Shown: in pieces, positions 1 through 12,661 of the stretch
Numbering within the stretch: the stretch's first letter is position 1
Layout of the letters: every line of letters starts with the position of its first letter
Assembly (NCBI GenBank): GCA_963932465.1
Contig: OZ010786.1
Location: forward strand, 538,225,073 to 538,289,072
Reading direction: 5' to 3'
Source of the DNA: Maratus speciosus
Lineage: Eukaryota; Arthropoda; Arachnida; Araneae; Salticidae
DNA: 64,000 nt
The notes under the pieces: generated by a model
The model's input: only the letters and a program-made list of their open reading frames with translations
Databases searched by the model: none
Told to the model about the DNA's origin: nothing
Made by a program: the position numbers and the translations under genes

Positions 1-1093
1 GATTATCCTGTCGACCAATTTCGCCAAATTATATAAATCGCCAAACCACTCACCAAATTATACAAATTGATATAATTTTTATTTTAAATAACGAAAGAAC
101 AAATAAATTCGTACAACATTAATAAAAACACAAATAAAACGTCGAGATAAAAATAACTTGATGACGTATACACGTGTAACAACATTTCAAAATAAGCTAA
201 TATAAAAGGAATTAAGTAAAGAGAGTCTTTGTCTCCTGGTATTTTTTAACAAAGCGAAAAGAAAGTTCTGTTAAATGAGACATTTTAAATTAATTCTCAA
301 AATATCAAATAAATGTCTAACGCAATTTCTAAATTTAAACTTCTTTGCAATATTATTTTGTGTTCATTTTATGTAATAACTATAATGTGACGTAAATATG
401 ACGTAATTTCTCCTAAGACTTCTAACGCATGTTAATGAATTCATTATTTTACAATATCCTTTCTCTTTTAAAATTCACGTGTATACTTTTTATGACGTAA
501 TTTTTAATAAGTTTCTGCTTTTTATACGTAATTATTTAATTCTAATTTGAATATTTTTTCCTGTTTATAATAGTCACGTGTAAACAAATTTTTAATTTGA
601 AGCAAACATTATTGCTTGCGCTTTTTATACAGTTGGCAACAGTTTGAATTAGTACAATTTTCTGAAATCTGTAAAAAATATCTCTAGAAATGCTGAAAAT
701 TTGAATTTAAAATAGAAATAAAACCTGAAAAAATGAGTCAAAAAAAAAAATTAATGCAATCTGCACTCCGGTAAATTCTAACGCATAAAATGATCTAAAA
801 ATGATTACACTGCCATGTATAGTTTTTGCTGCTATAAAACTTTTTTAGTGGAACGATTTTGTCCAACTTTAGCATTAAATAACTCTTGAAATAATTCTTC
901 GATTTGAAAACTGTCTACATCAGCGTGTTTATCAAACATTTTTGTATAATGCCACCGATTTTCATATTTTTGTATGCATTATTTTTGTTAATATTAACGA
1001 AGAAAGGCCTCCGGTCACAAAAAAATCCAAACCGGCGGCGGCGGTGACAGCGGTAGTTACCCTTTTTTAGAATAGAGAGATATCTTTGTCATA

Positions 1094-1954
1094 CACTGTA
1101 AAAAAGACAGATGTTTCTTAATGTAAAAGATGTAGTATAATCATGAACGAAAATCCCTCTTCCGAAAAGCGTTCCTTTGCCTTTAAAAACCCCAGAAAAG
1201 TATTTATTTATTAAATTTAAAGAAGTATTTTTTTAAATAATTGTTTATAAGCCACCCGTGACTTTTCGGAAACGTTTCTGAGTATATTTTACAGTGAATC
1301 AGTTTTCTCAAATCGCGATATTACTATTTCGGATGCTATCAATCCTCAGGTAAATATTTCGATATTCAGAAAGTATATTTAACACCTTGAAGGGCGGTGG
1401 TACGTTCATGAAACCACTTAATATTAATTATCAAATGCTACAGTGGCACCAGAATTTTGGTAACAAAGCTTTTGGTTTATTATATGTGTGAAATATAGCT
1501 TTCTCATATTTACAAATAAATTTGTTTTCAAATTCCGGTGTCATTCATTAATTTCAACACTTTAGAAATGGAATTGCTTTGCCCCTGAAAGGGTTAACAG
1601 ACAATCATACAAAATGAGCAGCATTAACATTAATATGAAAGTTAACACTATTTTGTTACATTTGCATGCATAAATAAGGTTATGTAGCTGAAGACGTTTA
1701 ATTGAGAATTGATAGAATCCGAAAAGTGATTTTCCAATTACAGAGAGCTGATAAATATATTGTGAAAGCTACTTGGAAACGTTTTTGGAAATAAAGTCCG
1801 CTAATAAAAATTTATTTTTATAAATTGTTCTTTAAATATAAAAATAAATAGTTAAACAGAAACTTGCATGACTCGGAAGAGATTATTATATATTTTCGTT
1901 CGTGATTATTGTACATTTTCGTAGATTAAGAAACATTCGTCTTTTTTTACAGTG
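1094..1954. mobile_element. TA-flanked TIR element (Tc1/mariner-type MITE) nested in the foldback loop
   Basis: The ends are CACTGTAAAAAAGAC and its complement, flanked on both sides by TA (1092-1093 and 1955-1956). The similarity between arms continues inward for roughly 200 bp, including CACGAACGAAAAT-like and CTCTTCCGA words. A TA target duplication with long AT-rich TIRs and no ORF fits a Tc1/mariner-type MITE. It inserted into the loop of the surrounding palindrome, so it is younger than that element. Confidence 0.75.
1383..1593. mobile_element. TTAA-flanked short element (piggyBac-like MITE)
   Basis: TTAA at 1379-1382 and 1594-1597 bounds about 211 bp. The termini are imperfect inverted repeats: CACCTTGAAGGGC on the left, and CCCTTTCAGGGGC when the right end is read on the minus strand. 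The TTAA duplication plus CCCTT-like ends is the pattern of piggyBac MITEs. It lies inside the CACTG element, giving a three-level nest. Confidence 0.5.
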
Positions 1955-2014
1955 TACAAAGAGTAATGACGCAGGCATAATTTTGTCTTAAAGTGCACTT
2001 AATTTACGAAATAG

Positions 2015-2744
2015 TGTGTCGCAAATTTATTGTAATCGACACTAGATGATCGTAATTAACTCCAAGTAATTATGTAAGATAACGACTTGAAATCTAGAGG
2101 GTTTTCATAATTTGAATTACGTCTGAGATATTAGATTTCCAAACAAGGTAAATCTCAGTTTTGTTAAATGAATTAATTTTCAAGGATCAATAATACATTC
2201 CGAGAAGTACGAAAATTAATACTTTACAAATGAGGATAACTTTTTTTGAATGAAGGGAATGTAAATTTTATAACCTATAAAAAATGAGTTTTTATAATAT
2301 TATTATTCTCATGCGTCTGAAAAAAAAACAAAAGAAACATTCAGAACGAAATTAAAGAAAAATACTTTAAAAATATTTTAAAGTGCAAGCATTTAAAAAA
2401 ATTTCTTTTTATTATTAAGAATAATATTTAAACTAAAATGAAAGATTTTTAATTTTTTCTTTTTCCGTTTTAAATTATGTTTTCTGACAACATTACTCAA
2501 AACAAATTTCTGCAAAAATATGCTTCAGATGATGTAAGGATAGTATTTCAATCAAACATAGGTCATCATTAGAAAACTGCCTGAAATATAGATTTGTATT
2601 TTCCGAATGTTTTGTGGGTTTTTTTTTTCTTCTACATATGTGTGCTAACAACTCTGAGATACTCTGAATGCACAATTATTGTTTTATTTACACATGAAAA
2701 TTAATTAAAAATCGTAGTATATTTATGTCACTATAATTTAAGAT
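2015..2744 (+). repeat. Dispersed unit R, longest copy
   Basis: This is the fullest copy of an unidentified repeat. The proximal half (2015-2275) resembles 4437-4690, 8685-8985, 45765-46085, 49790-50000 and 53640-53905. The distal half (2455-2744) resembles 63070-63380, with the shared word AAATTATGTTTTCTGACA at 2472 and 63091. All copies lie on the same strand. It has no ORF, no visible TIRs and no poly(A) tail. This copy fills the inner loop of the foldback element. Confidence 0.6.
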
Positions 2745-4127
2745 TCTCTCTATTCTAAAAAAAAGTAACTACCGCTGTCACCGCCGCCGCCGCCGGTTTT
2801 GAATTTTTTGTGACAGGAGGTCTTTCTTCGTTAATATTAAGAAAAATAATGCATACAAAAATATGAAAATCGGTAGTATGATACAGAAATGTTTGATAAA
2901 CACGCTGAGGCAGACAGTTTTCAAATCGAAGAATTATTTTAAGAGATATTTAATGCTAAAGTTGGACAAAATCGTTCCACTAAAAAAGTTTTATAGGAGC
3001 AAAAACTATTCATAGGAATTTAATCATTTTTAGATCATTTTATACGTTTGAAGTTCCCGGTGTGCAGACTGTTTTTCTTTTTTTAATTTGACTAATTTTT
3101 TGAGGTTTTATTTCTATTTTAAATTCAAATTTTCAGCACTTCTAGAGATATTTTTTACAGATTTTAGAAAGTGATATTAATTTAAACTGTTGCCAACTGT
3201 ATAAACAGTGGAAACAATAATGTTTGTTTCAAAAGAAAAAATATTTATACTTGTAAATAAATTAAAAATTTATTTACACGTGACTATTATAAACAGAAAA
3301 AAACATTTGGAATTAGAATTAAAAGCAGGAACTTATTAGAAATTACGTCATAAAAACTATAATTACACGTGAATTTTAAGAGAGAAAGGAATTTGTAAAA
3401 TAATAAATTTATTAACATGCGTTAGAAGTCTTAAATAGGAGAAATTACGTCATATTTACGTCACATTACAGTTATTACATAAAATGAATACAAAATAACA
3501 TTGCAAAAAGGTTTAAATTCAGAAAATGCGCTAGACATTTATTTGATATTTTGAGCGGATACTTTTCAACTATTTTTGTTAAGAAAGCGCAAATAATATT
3601 TCATTTCTAACACAAGCATTTTCACGTGAATATTAAAAAGAGAAAGAATAGTTTGGTCAAAATTACGTCAGATTAAAAACGATTAATTTAAAAAGTCTTA
3701 TTTAAAAGAACTTTCTTTTCGCTTTGTTAAAAAATACCGGGAGACAAAGACTCTGTTTACTTAATTCCTTTTATATTAGCTTATTTTGAAATGTTGTTAC
3801 ACGTGTCTACGTCAAAGACGAAAACAGCGATTGACATATGTATTTTTGGTACTACTTAGTTATCCCGTCGACCAAAAATCTATCATTCGCCAAACTATAA
3901 GATTAAATGCCAATAATGGTTGATCGTAAATGTCACATTAACTTGTCTTTAAGCAAGTTACACGTGTCTACGTCATCAAGTTATTTTTATTTCGACGTTT
4001 TATTTGTATTGTTATTAATGTTGCACTAATTTATTTGTTCTTTCGTTATTTAAAATAAAGATTATGTCAATTTATATAATTGGCGAGTGCTTTGGCGATT
4101 TATATAATTTGGCGAAATTGGTCGACG

Positions 4128-4345
4128 GGTTCATCAAGTAGTACCGCAGCGGATTTGGCCTTAAAATTCCCCATTCAAAGAGAAATGAATAGAAATCCGT
4201 TTATAGGGAGATCGCCACTGTTTTTTAAATTATAATTCAATCTTCCGAAATCTTTTTAAAGCCGATCAAATTAGCGTACTTTTAGAGTCTGCGGTGTCTG
4301 AACGGGGGTTGACGAGCGTAGCTCGTAGGGGGCAGAGCCCCCTAG
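4128..4345 (+). mobile_element. Helitron-like 3' terminus
   Basis: The segment ends in a perfect hairpin, GGGGGCAGAGCCCCC (4328-4342), directly followed by TAG, giving a CTAG end at 4342-4345. The preceding 190 bp is repeated in inverted orientation at 11686-11890, with shared words such as TTTAGAxTCTGCG, CTGAACGGG and GGAGATCGC. A terminal hairpin with CTRR is the hallmark of Helitron 3' ends. Here the hairpin touches the terminus rather than lying about 10 nt inside it, which is closer to helentron-type variants. It follows the foldback element directly, so the two may be one composite. Confidence 0.55.
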
Positions 4346-5880
4346 TTAATTAAAAAAAACTTTTTTGCTGAAGTTATGTTATTTATATTGCAATTTTGTC
4401 ATACAAAACCTAATTAATACACTATTTTATTATTAATTCTAGTGCTCTACATTTCTAAAATAATCTGATGTAGTTTTATTGCAGTCGAAACGACATAAAC
4501 ATAATTTACTCCATGTCATTACCAAAGATAATGATTAAGTTTCATTAACCGGATTCGAGTTCATAAATACAATAGAAAGTTCCCTAATTATAGAAAACAA
4601 TCAATCATAATTAGCAAGGAAGTGTAAATTATTTATCCCATAAAATTAAGAAAATAAAACCGGATTTTTTAAAAGGTTGATTCCAAGGGTGATAAAGGGA
4701 AAAGGTATTCTAAATTAAATATGAATTTAAAAAAATATTTTAGAATTCTTTAAAATGGAGTACTTAATTTTTTAAACACATGATGAAATTTGGCAGACAA
4801 AATTTTTAAGTGAAATAACAATTTTTTTTTTAACAGTGTCCAACTTATATTCCTTTTTATCGGTATTGGTACCTTTATACTTTCACAATATTAAACGTTC
4901 TATATTCAGACTACACACTGATGTTCTGGCCACAAATATTAATTTCAAAACAGAGAGTTGTTGTCATGAACATAATATCTATGTATTGTAACGTGGACAG
5001 GGGATTCACCACTCATAAACTTTCAGAGCCACCTAGCAGCCATCTGTAGATTTGTCATTGATATCTGAAAAAATGTCCGATATACAACAAAACAAATACA
5101 AAGTTGTTTAACGTCCACCGTTTAGTATGGGATTATTTATCACTTGAAAAAATAATTTTACTTGAAACCCCGAAATATTTTTTAGCCAATGGCCAGCTGA
5201 AATACCCCTCAAATTGCATTCAAAAGTGCGACATAATATAGTAACAAAAATTTATAATAAAACTGACATTAGGAGAAAGGGTCAATTTATTTTATTAAGA
5301 AAATCATGTTATAGATGTTCACTGTCTCCACCATTGACAGCAGTTCGTCATTCACATGTATTCTGCGTGTGATCTAATGTTTGGTGGATTTGTTTTTCCT
5401 TCACATTTAACTTGATTTTCTTATTTACATAAATTTTACCTTGAGTATAGCTGTTAGTTTTCTGAGAAAATGCGTTTCTTGTTAATACTGACACACGTCT
5501 GCATGCAGTTATTTTTTTATTTTAACTGGTTATTGGATAGATAAAATTTATTTTTACATGTAACACACATCATTTTAGACTAAATTGGAGGCACACTTAC
5601 AAAGGTTTTTTTTTTTGTTTGTTTTTTTTGGTTTTTTTTTTGTTTTTTTTTTTGTACCTCTTGCCTTTGTTGAATCCCGGAGTTGAATATGATATGTGGC
5701 GATGTGTACAGCGTTATATAGTACATAGATATGACATTCTTGACAATAACTGCTGGCGTTTTGAAGTGAGTTTGTGTCATAGAGTTGCCAACCGGCATAT
5801 CTGGACGTTATATATAATAAGAAAGTTTATTTCATAGCTCTAATTTTGACCACTATTTTGTAACTATTTTTCATTGTCTC
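4346..5880. other. AT-rich gene-free stretch with an R copy
   Basis: It contains an R copy at 4437-4690 and a T-rich/G-interrupted tract at 5604-5655. The rest is unique-looking AT-rich sequence. I see no gene, splice pattern or known domain. Confidence 0.6.
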
Positions 5881-6052
5881 ACAAGAAGAGGGTCCGAGGT
5901 TGCTGTCCCCGAATGCGATGAACATTTGTGTATCGCTAGGGTATAGTTAGTATATAAATTATGACCGCCATAAAGTACAATCCTTAAGGGATCTTGAGAA
6001 AATAAGTCACGAAGTTTAAGTTACGTTTTATAATCGGATAAATTTCCTTTTT

Positions 6053-6131
6053 TTGGCAATAGGTTCAGAAGCATAGTCGGCATCATGCGAGATTCCATAT
6101 TTTTCTACATGAGTTCAAATCCGGCTCGGAC
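6053..6131 (+). other. tRNA-like segment, left arm of element A (degenerate)
   Basis: A B-box-like GAGTTCAAATCC lies at 6111-6122. It is preceded by a decayed A-box region (AGGTTCAGAAGCATAGTCGG). The segment aligns with the better preserved minus-strand copy at 7283-7358. It is not a functional tRNA gene, because the acceptor and anticodon stems do not fold cleanly by eye. Confidence 0.5.
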
Positions 6132-7282
6132 TTGTTTTTCGGAACGATTTTTTTTTTTTCAGTCATTTTCGAACCGCAATGGAAAAATTATGTATAATAA
6201 TTGAAATTTATGAAAAATATCAATTAAATGTATGTCTTGTAGCATATAAGTGTTTATTTAACAACGAAATTTTGCATGTTTAAATATATATTGGAAATAA
6301 ACCCCGCATATTTATATGTCTATAGACCAGAATTTTTTTTGTAGTTATTTAAAATTTTTTACCGTTATTTCAATGAATAATCTACTATTTCTCAGAGAAA
6401 TAAATTAAGTAACGTCATATACATACGCGAATAATTATATTATATTAATTTTCTTTCTATATGAAAGAATTTTGAATATTTGATGATTTTTTTAATACAC
6501 TTTTAAAATTTCGGATTTTTGGTTTTGTAGTATTTACCTACGTAATAACTATTTTCAGCAACTCAATATCTTTTTAGAACTTATTTTTAAACACAAAGAC
6601 AGTTATTTGAACTATAATCATAAGTGTCCAAGATTTAAAAAAATTAAAACTTAAAATCTAGTAGGTAAATATATATATATATTTATTTATTTCACTGTGA
6701 AAAATAGTAGTTTATTTATGTGAATAACAGTAAATAAATTTTAAAATTAGCTTAATTTTATGGTCTATAAATGTCCCAATTAACATTTTTTTTTTAGTTT
6801 GTTAATATTATTATTTATTTATTTTATCATTACCTTTCATTAAATGTATAACCATGAAAGATTCGCAGTTAAAATTGTATTTATATAATTAAACTGCATT
6901 ATATAGAAATGTTAAAGAAAAAAATGATTTCCGAAAGAAATTACTACGTATATACTTATTCTAGTTAAAAATCAAGAATCCCAGACTTTAAAAATTTATA
7001 TTAAAAATATAAAAGCATAATTTTTAATAAACCATGAAATATTTGAAGTATCTGAATGAGAAAACAAAATGAAAATAATATATTTGTTCACATATTTTAA
7101 TTTATTTCTCTGTTAAAAATTTTAGACATTCATTGAAATAACTGTAAATAATTTTGAATAACTAAAGCACTTGTATGCTAACATACATTTAATTGATATT
7201 TTTCGTTAATTTCAAGTATTATACATATTTTTTAATTGCGGCTCGAAAATGATTAATAAAAATCCTTGATCCGAAAATAAAG

Positions 7283-7358
7283 TCCGAGCCGGATTTGAAC
7301 TCGGGTAGGAAAATATCAAATCCGGTATGCTGCAAACCATGCGACTGAGCCACATGCC
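7283..7358 (-). other. tRNA-like segment, right arm of element A
   Basis: On the minus strand there is an A box TGGCTCAGTCG (7352-7342) matching TRGYNNARNNG. About 40 nt downstream is a B box GAGTTCAAATCC (7302-7291). Spacing and order suit a tRNA-type internal Pol III promoter. The remainder is tRNA-derived but not a clean cloverleaf. It would drive transcription towards the centre of the palindrome. Confidence 0.6.
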
Positions 7359-8421
7359 AAAGAGGATATTTATCCGATTCTAAACTGTAGCTTAAATTTG
7401 GGACTTATTTTCTCAAGACCACCCTCGGGGTTGCGCTTTATGGCGGTCATATATTTATATACTATCTATACTCTATCGATACACAAATGTTCATCGCGTT
7501 CGGTGACATCAACCTCGGACCCACTCCTTGTCAGTCTGTTTTGTCCCCTCCTCTTTTTTTTTTTTTACATTTTAACATCAAATTAAAAGAAAAAAAAGTA
7601 CTGTAGATTTATGTGACAAGATTTTTAGCTATAATCTTTAGAAAAGTCATATCTAATGATTTTTTATTTGTAGGATGTTGTTCTTTTCATGCAAACTATA
7701 ATTAACCTACGTTATAATATTCAATTGCTGTGCTTTTTATTTCCAAAATAGTCTTACGTAATTATACTGTCGTCGAAATACAGTAAACTTACAGTAAACT
7801 TAGTTTATATTATTATGGAAGACAGCGTTTAACGATTTTCAATTGTTTTTCAGCTACAACATCCAAAATATTTTAGTTCCCCAAACAAGATAATTTTTTC
7901 TTGCATTAACTTTATTACCTTCATTGGCTTGCGAATACATTTAACTATTTATGGAATTAAATATTTATCATGAGCAATCTCACTCAAAGTAAAGAAAAAA
8001 AATGAACGTATGCATATAACACAAACTAGGTAAATCAATTTTAAACTAGGTGATGCTGATTATTAAAACATATACGTGGTGCATAGGTTTAAGAAATGAT
8101 CAGCTAATGTTTTTAGAAAATCAGACATGTCACATTTTTATGAATTTCAATAGCTATTGCCTAGTAATTATTTTCATAACCTTTATTATAAACGATTTAT
8201 ATAAAGTATAATATTTTTCTTACGTTATACTAAAATTATTTTACAATCTTTTTGTAGAAAAAAGACTATATTTTTTGTGCGTTTAGTACTATTTATCCTT
8301 TTAATATATACGTATACATAATATTTTTAGCACAAGTATTTAGTAAAGTTGTAATATAATTAATAAGTCTTTTATCTAAACATAAACATGAAATTATGTT
8401 CTGTAAAATATATTCTCTCTT

Positions 8422-8515
<94 letters not shown>

Positions 8516-8533
8516 CACATATATATATATATA
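8422..8533. repeat. (AT)n microsatellite
   Basis: Near-continuous AT dinucleotides with three single-base interruptions. The Tyr-Ile repeat frames across it are artefacts. Confidence 0.95.
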
Positions 8534-8684
8534 ACCATTAATTAAACATTACCGACCATCATCAACAACCACAATATTGTGAATGAAATGACAATAAATA
8601 TGGATACCACAAAGCTATATATGTATATATATATATAAACCATACTAATACCAATTGAACCGAATTATCATTTTTGCTTGCTGT

Positions 8685-8985
8685 GATCTTCATTACCAAA
8701 ATAGATTGACGCTAATTTATTGTAGTTTAGAGTCCACGAACTTAATTTTCTTCATGTAAATATCAAGGATAACGATTAATGATCTGAAGTCTTTTCGTAA
8801 AATTCATTATGTTCAAGTTATTATTTTTCCGTCCAGTGTAAATTTCAGTTTCATTAACTGTATTATCTTTCAAGAATTGAGAAAAATGTTCACTAACTAT
8901 GAAAAGTAATCTGCTATGATAACAAAGGGTGTGTAAATCATTCATCCCATAAAAAGTAAGATAAAACAGAAGGAGTTTATTAATG
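8685..8985 (+). repeat. Dispersed unit R copy
   Basis: It carries GATAACGATTAATGATCTG at 8768-8786, identical in the copies at 45859 and 49798. It also has the shared trailer ATCATTCATCCCATAAAAAG, like the TTATTTATCC endings of the other copies. Confidence 0.65.
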
Positions 8986-11304
8986 CATGTACAAAAAAAA
9001 TTCTACATGAAATGAATCAATATGATATGTTTTTGATCGTAATTGAGCCATATTTTATAAATCATTTCTGAATGGAAATAAGAAAAAAAAGGAATTCTCA
9101 GAGATATATGCATTTCAGTAATACTTTATCAATATTCCAAGATTATATTTATTTTCATATTAATGTAAAATTGCGTTACATTAAAATATTTCCCTACATA
9201 CAAAAACCTAACAATTCACAGTAAAATATCCATTGCAGAAATAAGAGGTCTGAATGGAGAAGGCCTCTAGCGAAAATATTTTCTTAACATATCTTTATTG
9301 GTATGGATTTACCTCTGAATTGTGGACACATGCAACTATGCAGAACAAAGGAGATCGGTAGTTAGAGGATTGTCTGAACTATAAATATATTTGTTTTCGT
9401 AAACGGTTTTGTAATTGATGTTGTATCTGTGTATCTCAGTGATGTTCATATTCATTCATGAAAAAGAAAATAATTAGAGCTTTTTAATTGTGAGTAGTCT
9501 AATAGAGTGCTGATTATATACTTTTTTTTGCCATGGATAGTATACCCCTTATAAGGGTGATGCTAACGATTTTTTCACGTAGCACTTAATGTTATTATAC
9601 ATAGATACCACATTCGCGACAATGGCTCTCAGCATACTAATGATATGGGAATGGACATAACTTTAGTAGACAATATTTATAAGGATTTATCTTTCAAGGA
9701 CATGAAATAACTTTCTTTCGGAAGGTTTTATATTTATTTATTTATTTTTCTTGCGCAGTATTGTTACACGTCCTTCACTGAATACAGCATCGCTTTTGAT
9801 AATTCTTTGTGAATTAGGTCTAAATAACACTCGTTTGCTATGTTTGATTTTATTCCATTTTTAATTGCCGTATCATAATTTTCACTGTTAAAAATTTAAA
9901 TTTTGAATCGACACACAATGCACTGTACTTAGCAAATTGTGTAGAGTTGTACGATTCATATACCTGAAATTCTTTTTAAACTATTCTAATTCTTTTCTTT
10001 TTCATAAATGATTATATCTGGTGTATATTAACTTCTAGCTGTACATATTTATCCCCAGTTTAAATAAAAATACATTAATTCATGTATTCTATTGAAATTC
10101 ATTCAAAACAGAAATTTCCTAAAGTATCATCGTGCTTCTATACATTGGAAAATCATAAATCTTAGCATATGTTACCTTTACATGAATAATTTTGTCTCCT
10201 ATTCAAAATTATCACGAACGTTCAAATTGGGCAATGAATCATGAGATTTTCACTTATTGGAAGTAATTTATTGTTTTTTATTACTCGTGATTAGTTACTG
10301 CATATATATATATATATATATGATTATTTGAGGGTATTTAAACATTTTGCATTGAGATCTGGGACTTTTTTATGCTTAATTTTAACACAATTACCTTTAT
10401 ATCTGTGATATTATTTTTCAGCGATGCATTAACATTATGTCTAACAGACTTTATTCCTAATAAAGGAAAATACTACTTTAGATGGGTTTTTTTAAGATCG
10501 TACAAAAACAAATTAATGTTAAAATCCTTTTCTTATAAACATTTCCAAATTAATTATGTAAACAAACTGTGTACGCACGTTATTGATAGTTGTATTTTTT
10601 TTTTAGTTAATTATTTTAATGTAGCTAAAGTGTCGTATCATATATGAATTGATTGATTTACATATTTTTCTATTAATAATTGAGTTAACATATTAGGAAA
10701 ATTCTAAATATAAATAAATAAATAAATATATATATATATATATATAACTTAAAGCATTCCAAAACATTGGATATATATCTTTCGTTCGACTTTTTGATTT
10801 CATTAGTTCGTTTAATATAAATTTATTTTCCTTTCAAAGCAGTAAAATTATCATCAGAATAAATTCAAAATCGTTTGTACCATGCAAAAATTCATCATAA
10901 TGCCCAAATCAAATTTCATATAAAATATCTCTATCACTAATTCAGATTCACAGCTTGTTAAATTCTGATCAGACAAAACTTTATTACCCCAAACTTTCCG
11001 TTTAAAATACATTCAGTTAACAATTTCGTCCGTCCATGTGCATAATAATCTAGAATTGTGCAGTGATAAGTTCTTCGAATTTGACTTTTAGTGTCAAATA
11101 AAGTGGACAGTGCTCAATTCATCATGGTTTATCAAGCACACATGTCACTTGAGGCAGATTTTAAATTATTGTCATTATTGACATTAAAATTATCATGCAT
11201 GTAACAATTCTATTGTTCACGTTAACTTCTAACATTTAGTTTTACTTTAGAGGAGTTTTGAGAAGATTTAATTTAATCAAAGTAATTTATTTTATAAACG
11301 TTCA

Positions 11305-11306
<2 letters not shown>

Positions 11307-11351
<45 letters not shown>
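11307..11351. repeat. Poly(T) tract (45 nt)
   Basis: An uninterrupted T run. On the minus strand it would be a poly(A) tail. The minus-strand sequence before it (11352 upward) shows no AATAAA within 30 nt, so a retrocopy is not proven. Confidence 0.9.
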
Positions 11352-11354
<3 letters not shown>

Positions 11355-11685
11355 CATAGTACATAGTTAATGCTGGAATATTCTGTTTAACTCCTTTAAA
11401 TTAATTCAATGTTCTAAACATAAATTAAAAATGTATTTTAAAAAACACATTTTCTCTGTTGACACAATTGATGATATGTCTTATGTAGTTATATTTTAAA
11501 GACCATAACATACTTTTTGTAAATAACATTCTCAATCATTATGTTATGCAGGCTTGGACACTGCAATATTTAATAATTAAAAGACTAACTTTGTATTATT
11601 TTTATTATATGCTTAAATAAAAATAACGTTTCCTGATGCTGCGCGTATTCTGAAAAATAAGAAGGATTTTCTTTTTATATATATA

Positions 11686-12661
11686 CTAGGGGGCTCTGCC
11701 CTCTGCAAGTTACGATCGCCAACACCCGTTCAGAATTCGCAGAATCTAAAAGCACGCTATCTGATCGGTTTTAAAAATATTAGATGAGTTTGAATTATAA
11801 TGAAAAACCTGTAGCGATCTCCCTTTAAACGGGTTTCAATTGAATTCCCTTTGATTTCGAAAATTTAAGGCCGAATTAGTTGCTGTTAAGACATCCAATG
11901 TTTTTTTTTTCATGTTTTATTAAAGAAGATCAGTTAAACATTTGAAAAAAAGCTAAAATAAAATGAATTAATTAAACAGAGTCTTTGCCTCCCGGTATTA
12001 TTTAACAGCGTTATAAAACGATTGACGTACTACAATTTATTGCTTCAAACGCATATTAATGTACTTATTATTTTAATATTTTATTTATCTTTTAATATTC
12101 ACGTGTAAATACAATTATCAAGACGTAATATTCCAGCTTTTAACACGTACTCATTTAATAGTAATTTTTAAGATTTTTTTCCTGTTTTTAATAGTCATGC
12201 GTATTTTTTTTTTTTTTTTTTATCGTAAGGAAATATTATTCTGTGCACTCTTTTTAGAACCGAAAACAAACACTCTATATCAACAGTTTCAGGTGTATCC
12301 CTTCGCTTTTTTTTTTCTTTTTTTTCCACGCGGCCATTTTGGCACTTTAATGTTAGCCAGCCACAGCTGATAAATCGCCAAATATTATCCCATCACTATA
12401 TATTCACTTATATTATAATAGTCCAAGTCATGTAACTGCCATAAACAATTACGGGCTGATCCCTTCGCTTTTCACATGAAAGGTTGCCATTTTGATTAAA
12501 GGATCAAAATTATTTTTTCGAATATAACTACATTAAAGTTGCCATGATCGCAAAAAATTCTTGGTACTTCCATGATAGCCTGGTGCTAATCTCGCCAATA
12601 GCTTTATTTTAGCAGGCCAGTTAGCATTTTTTTTCGAGTGGTAAATTAACTAAGTAGTACC
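11686..12661 (-). mobile_element. Helitron-like non-autonomous element
   Basis: Read on the minus strand it begins GGTACTACTTAGTTAA (at 12661) and ends with a hairpin and CTAG at 11689-11686. Its interior shares words with the foldback arms at 1-300 and 3700-3790, for example GTCTTTGCCTCCCGGTATT. Its 3' 190 bp matches 4150-4345. Neighbouring TTGGCGA-type motifs (12370, 12592) are common to this family. No ORF is present. The start GGTACTACTTAG is also found at 3848 and, diverged, at the 37.56 kb element, which supports it as a true terminus. Confidence 0.55.

Larger units (their letters stand above)
1..4145. mobile_element. Large foldback (long inverted repeat) element
   Basis: The left arm (1 to about 1081) reads as the reverse complement of the right arm (about 2745 to 4145). 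Both outer ends carry a GTCGACC motif followed by TTCGCCAAATTATATAAAT-type sequence. Both inner ends carry the same GC-rich word, GGCGGCGGCGGTGACAGCGG at 1034-1053 and its complement at 2772-2791. The right arm is longer because about 160 bp (about 3815-3956) is inserted between two copies of a 19-bp word (3796-3814 and 3957-3975). That insert carries a further GTCGACC terminus at about 3863. The loop (1082-2744) holds two nested elements and one copy of a dispersed repeat. No coding sequence is visible. The left end may be cut by the window edge. A non-autonomous foldback transposon is the likely identity, but the superfamily is unknown. Confidence 0.85.
5881..7531. mobile_element. tRNA-bearing palindromic element A
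   Basis: The termini are inverted: ACAAGAAGAGGGTCCGAGG at 5881 and, read on the minus strand from 7531, ACAAGGAGTGGGTCCGAGG. Arms of about 600 bp match at roughly four bases in five by eye, including paired words such as GATGAACATTTGTGTATCG and ATGACCGCCATAAAG. Each arm holds a tRNA-like segment pointing into the element. The middle (6500-7020) is AT-rich and more diverged. There is no transposase, and no clear target duplication at the ends. The shared ACAAGGAG terminus links it to the element at 51438-52698. Confidence 0.8.
7532..11306. other. Gene-free AT-rich stretch with microsatellites and an R copy
   Basis: It contains a long (AT)n tract at 8422-8533, smaller ones at 8616-8636, 10301-10321 and 10729-10746, an R copy at 8685-8985 and an R-like fragment at about 7710-7760. 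The 91-codon frame at 10372-10647 has no recognisable motif and is probably chance. Nothing else is supported. Confidence 0.6.
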
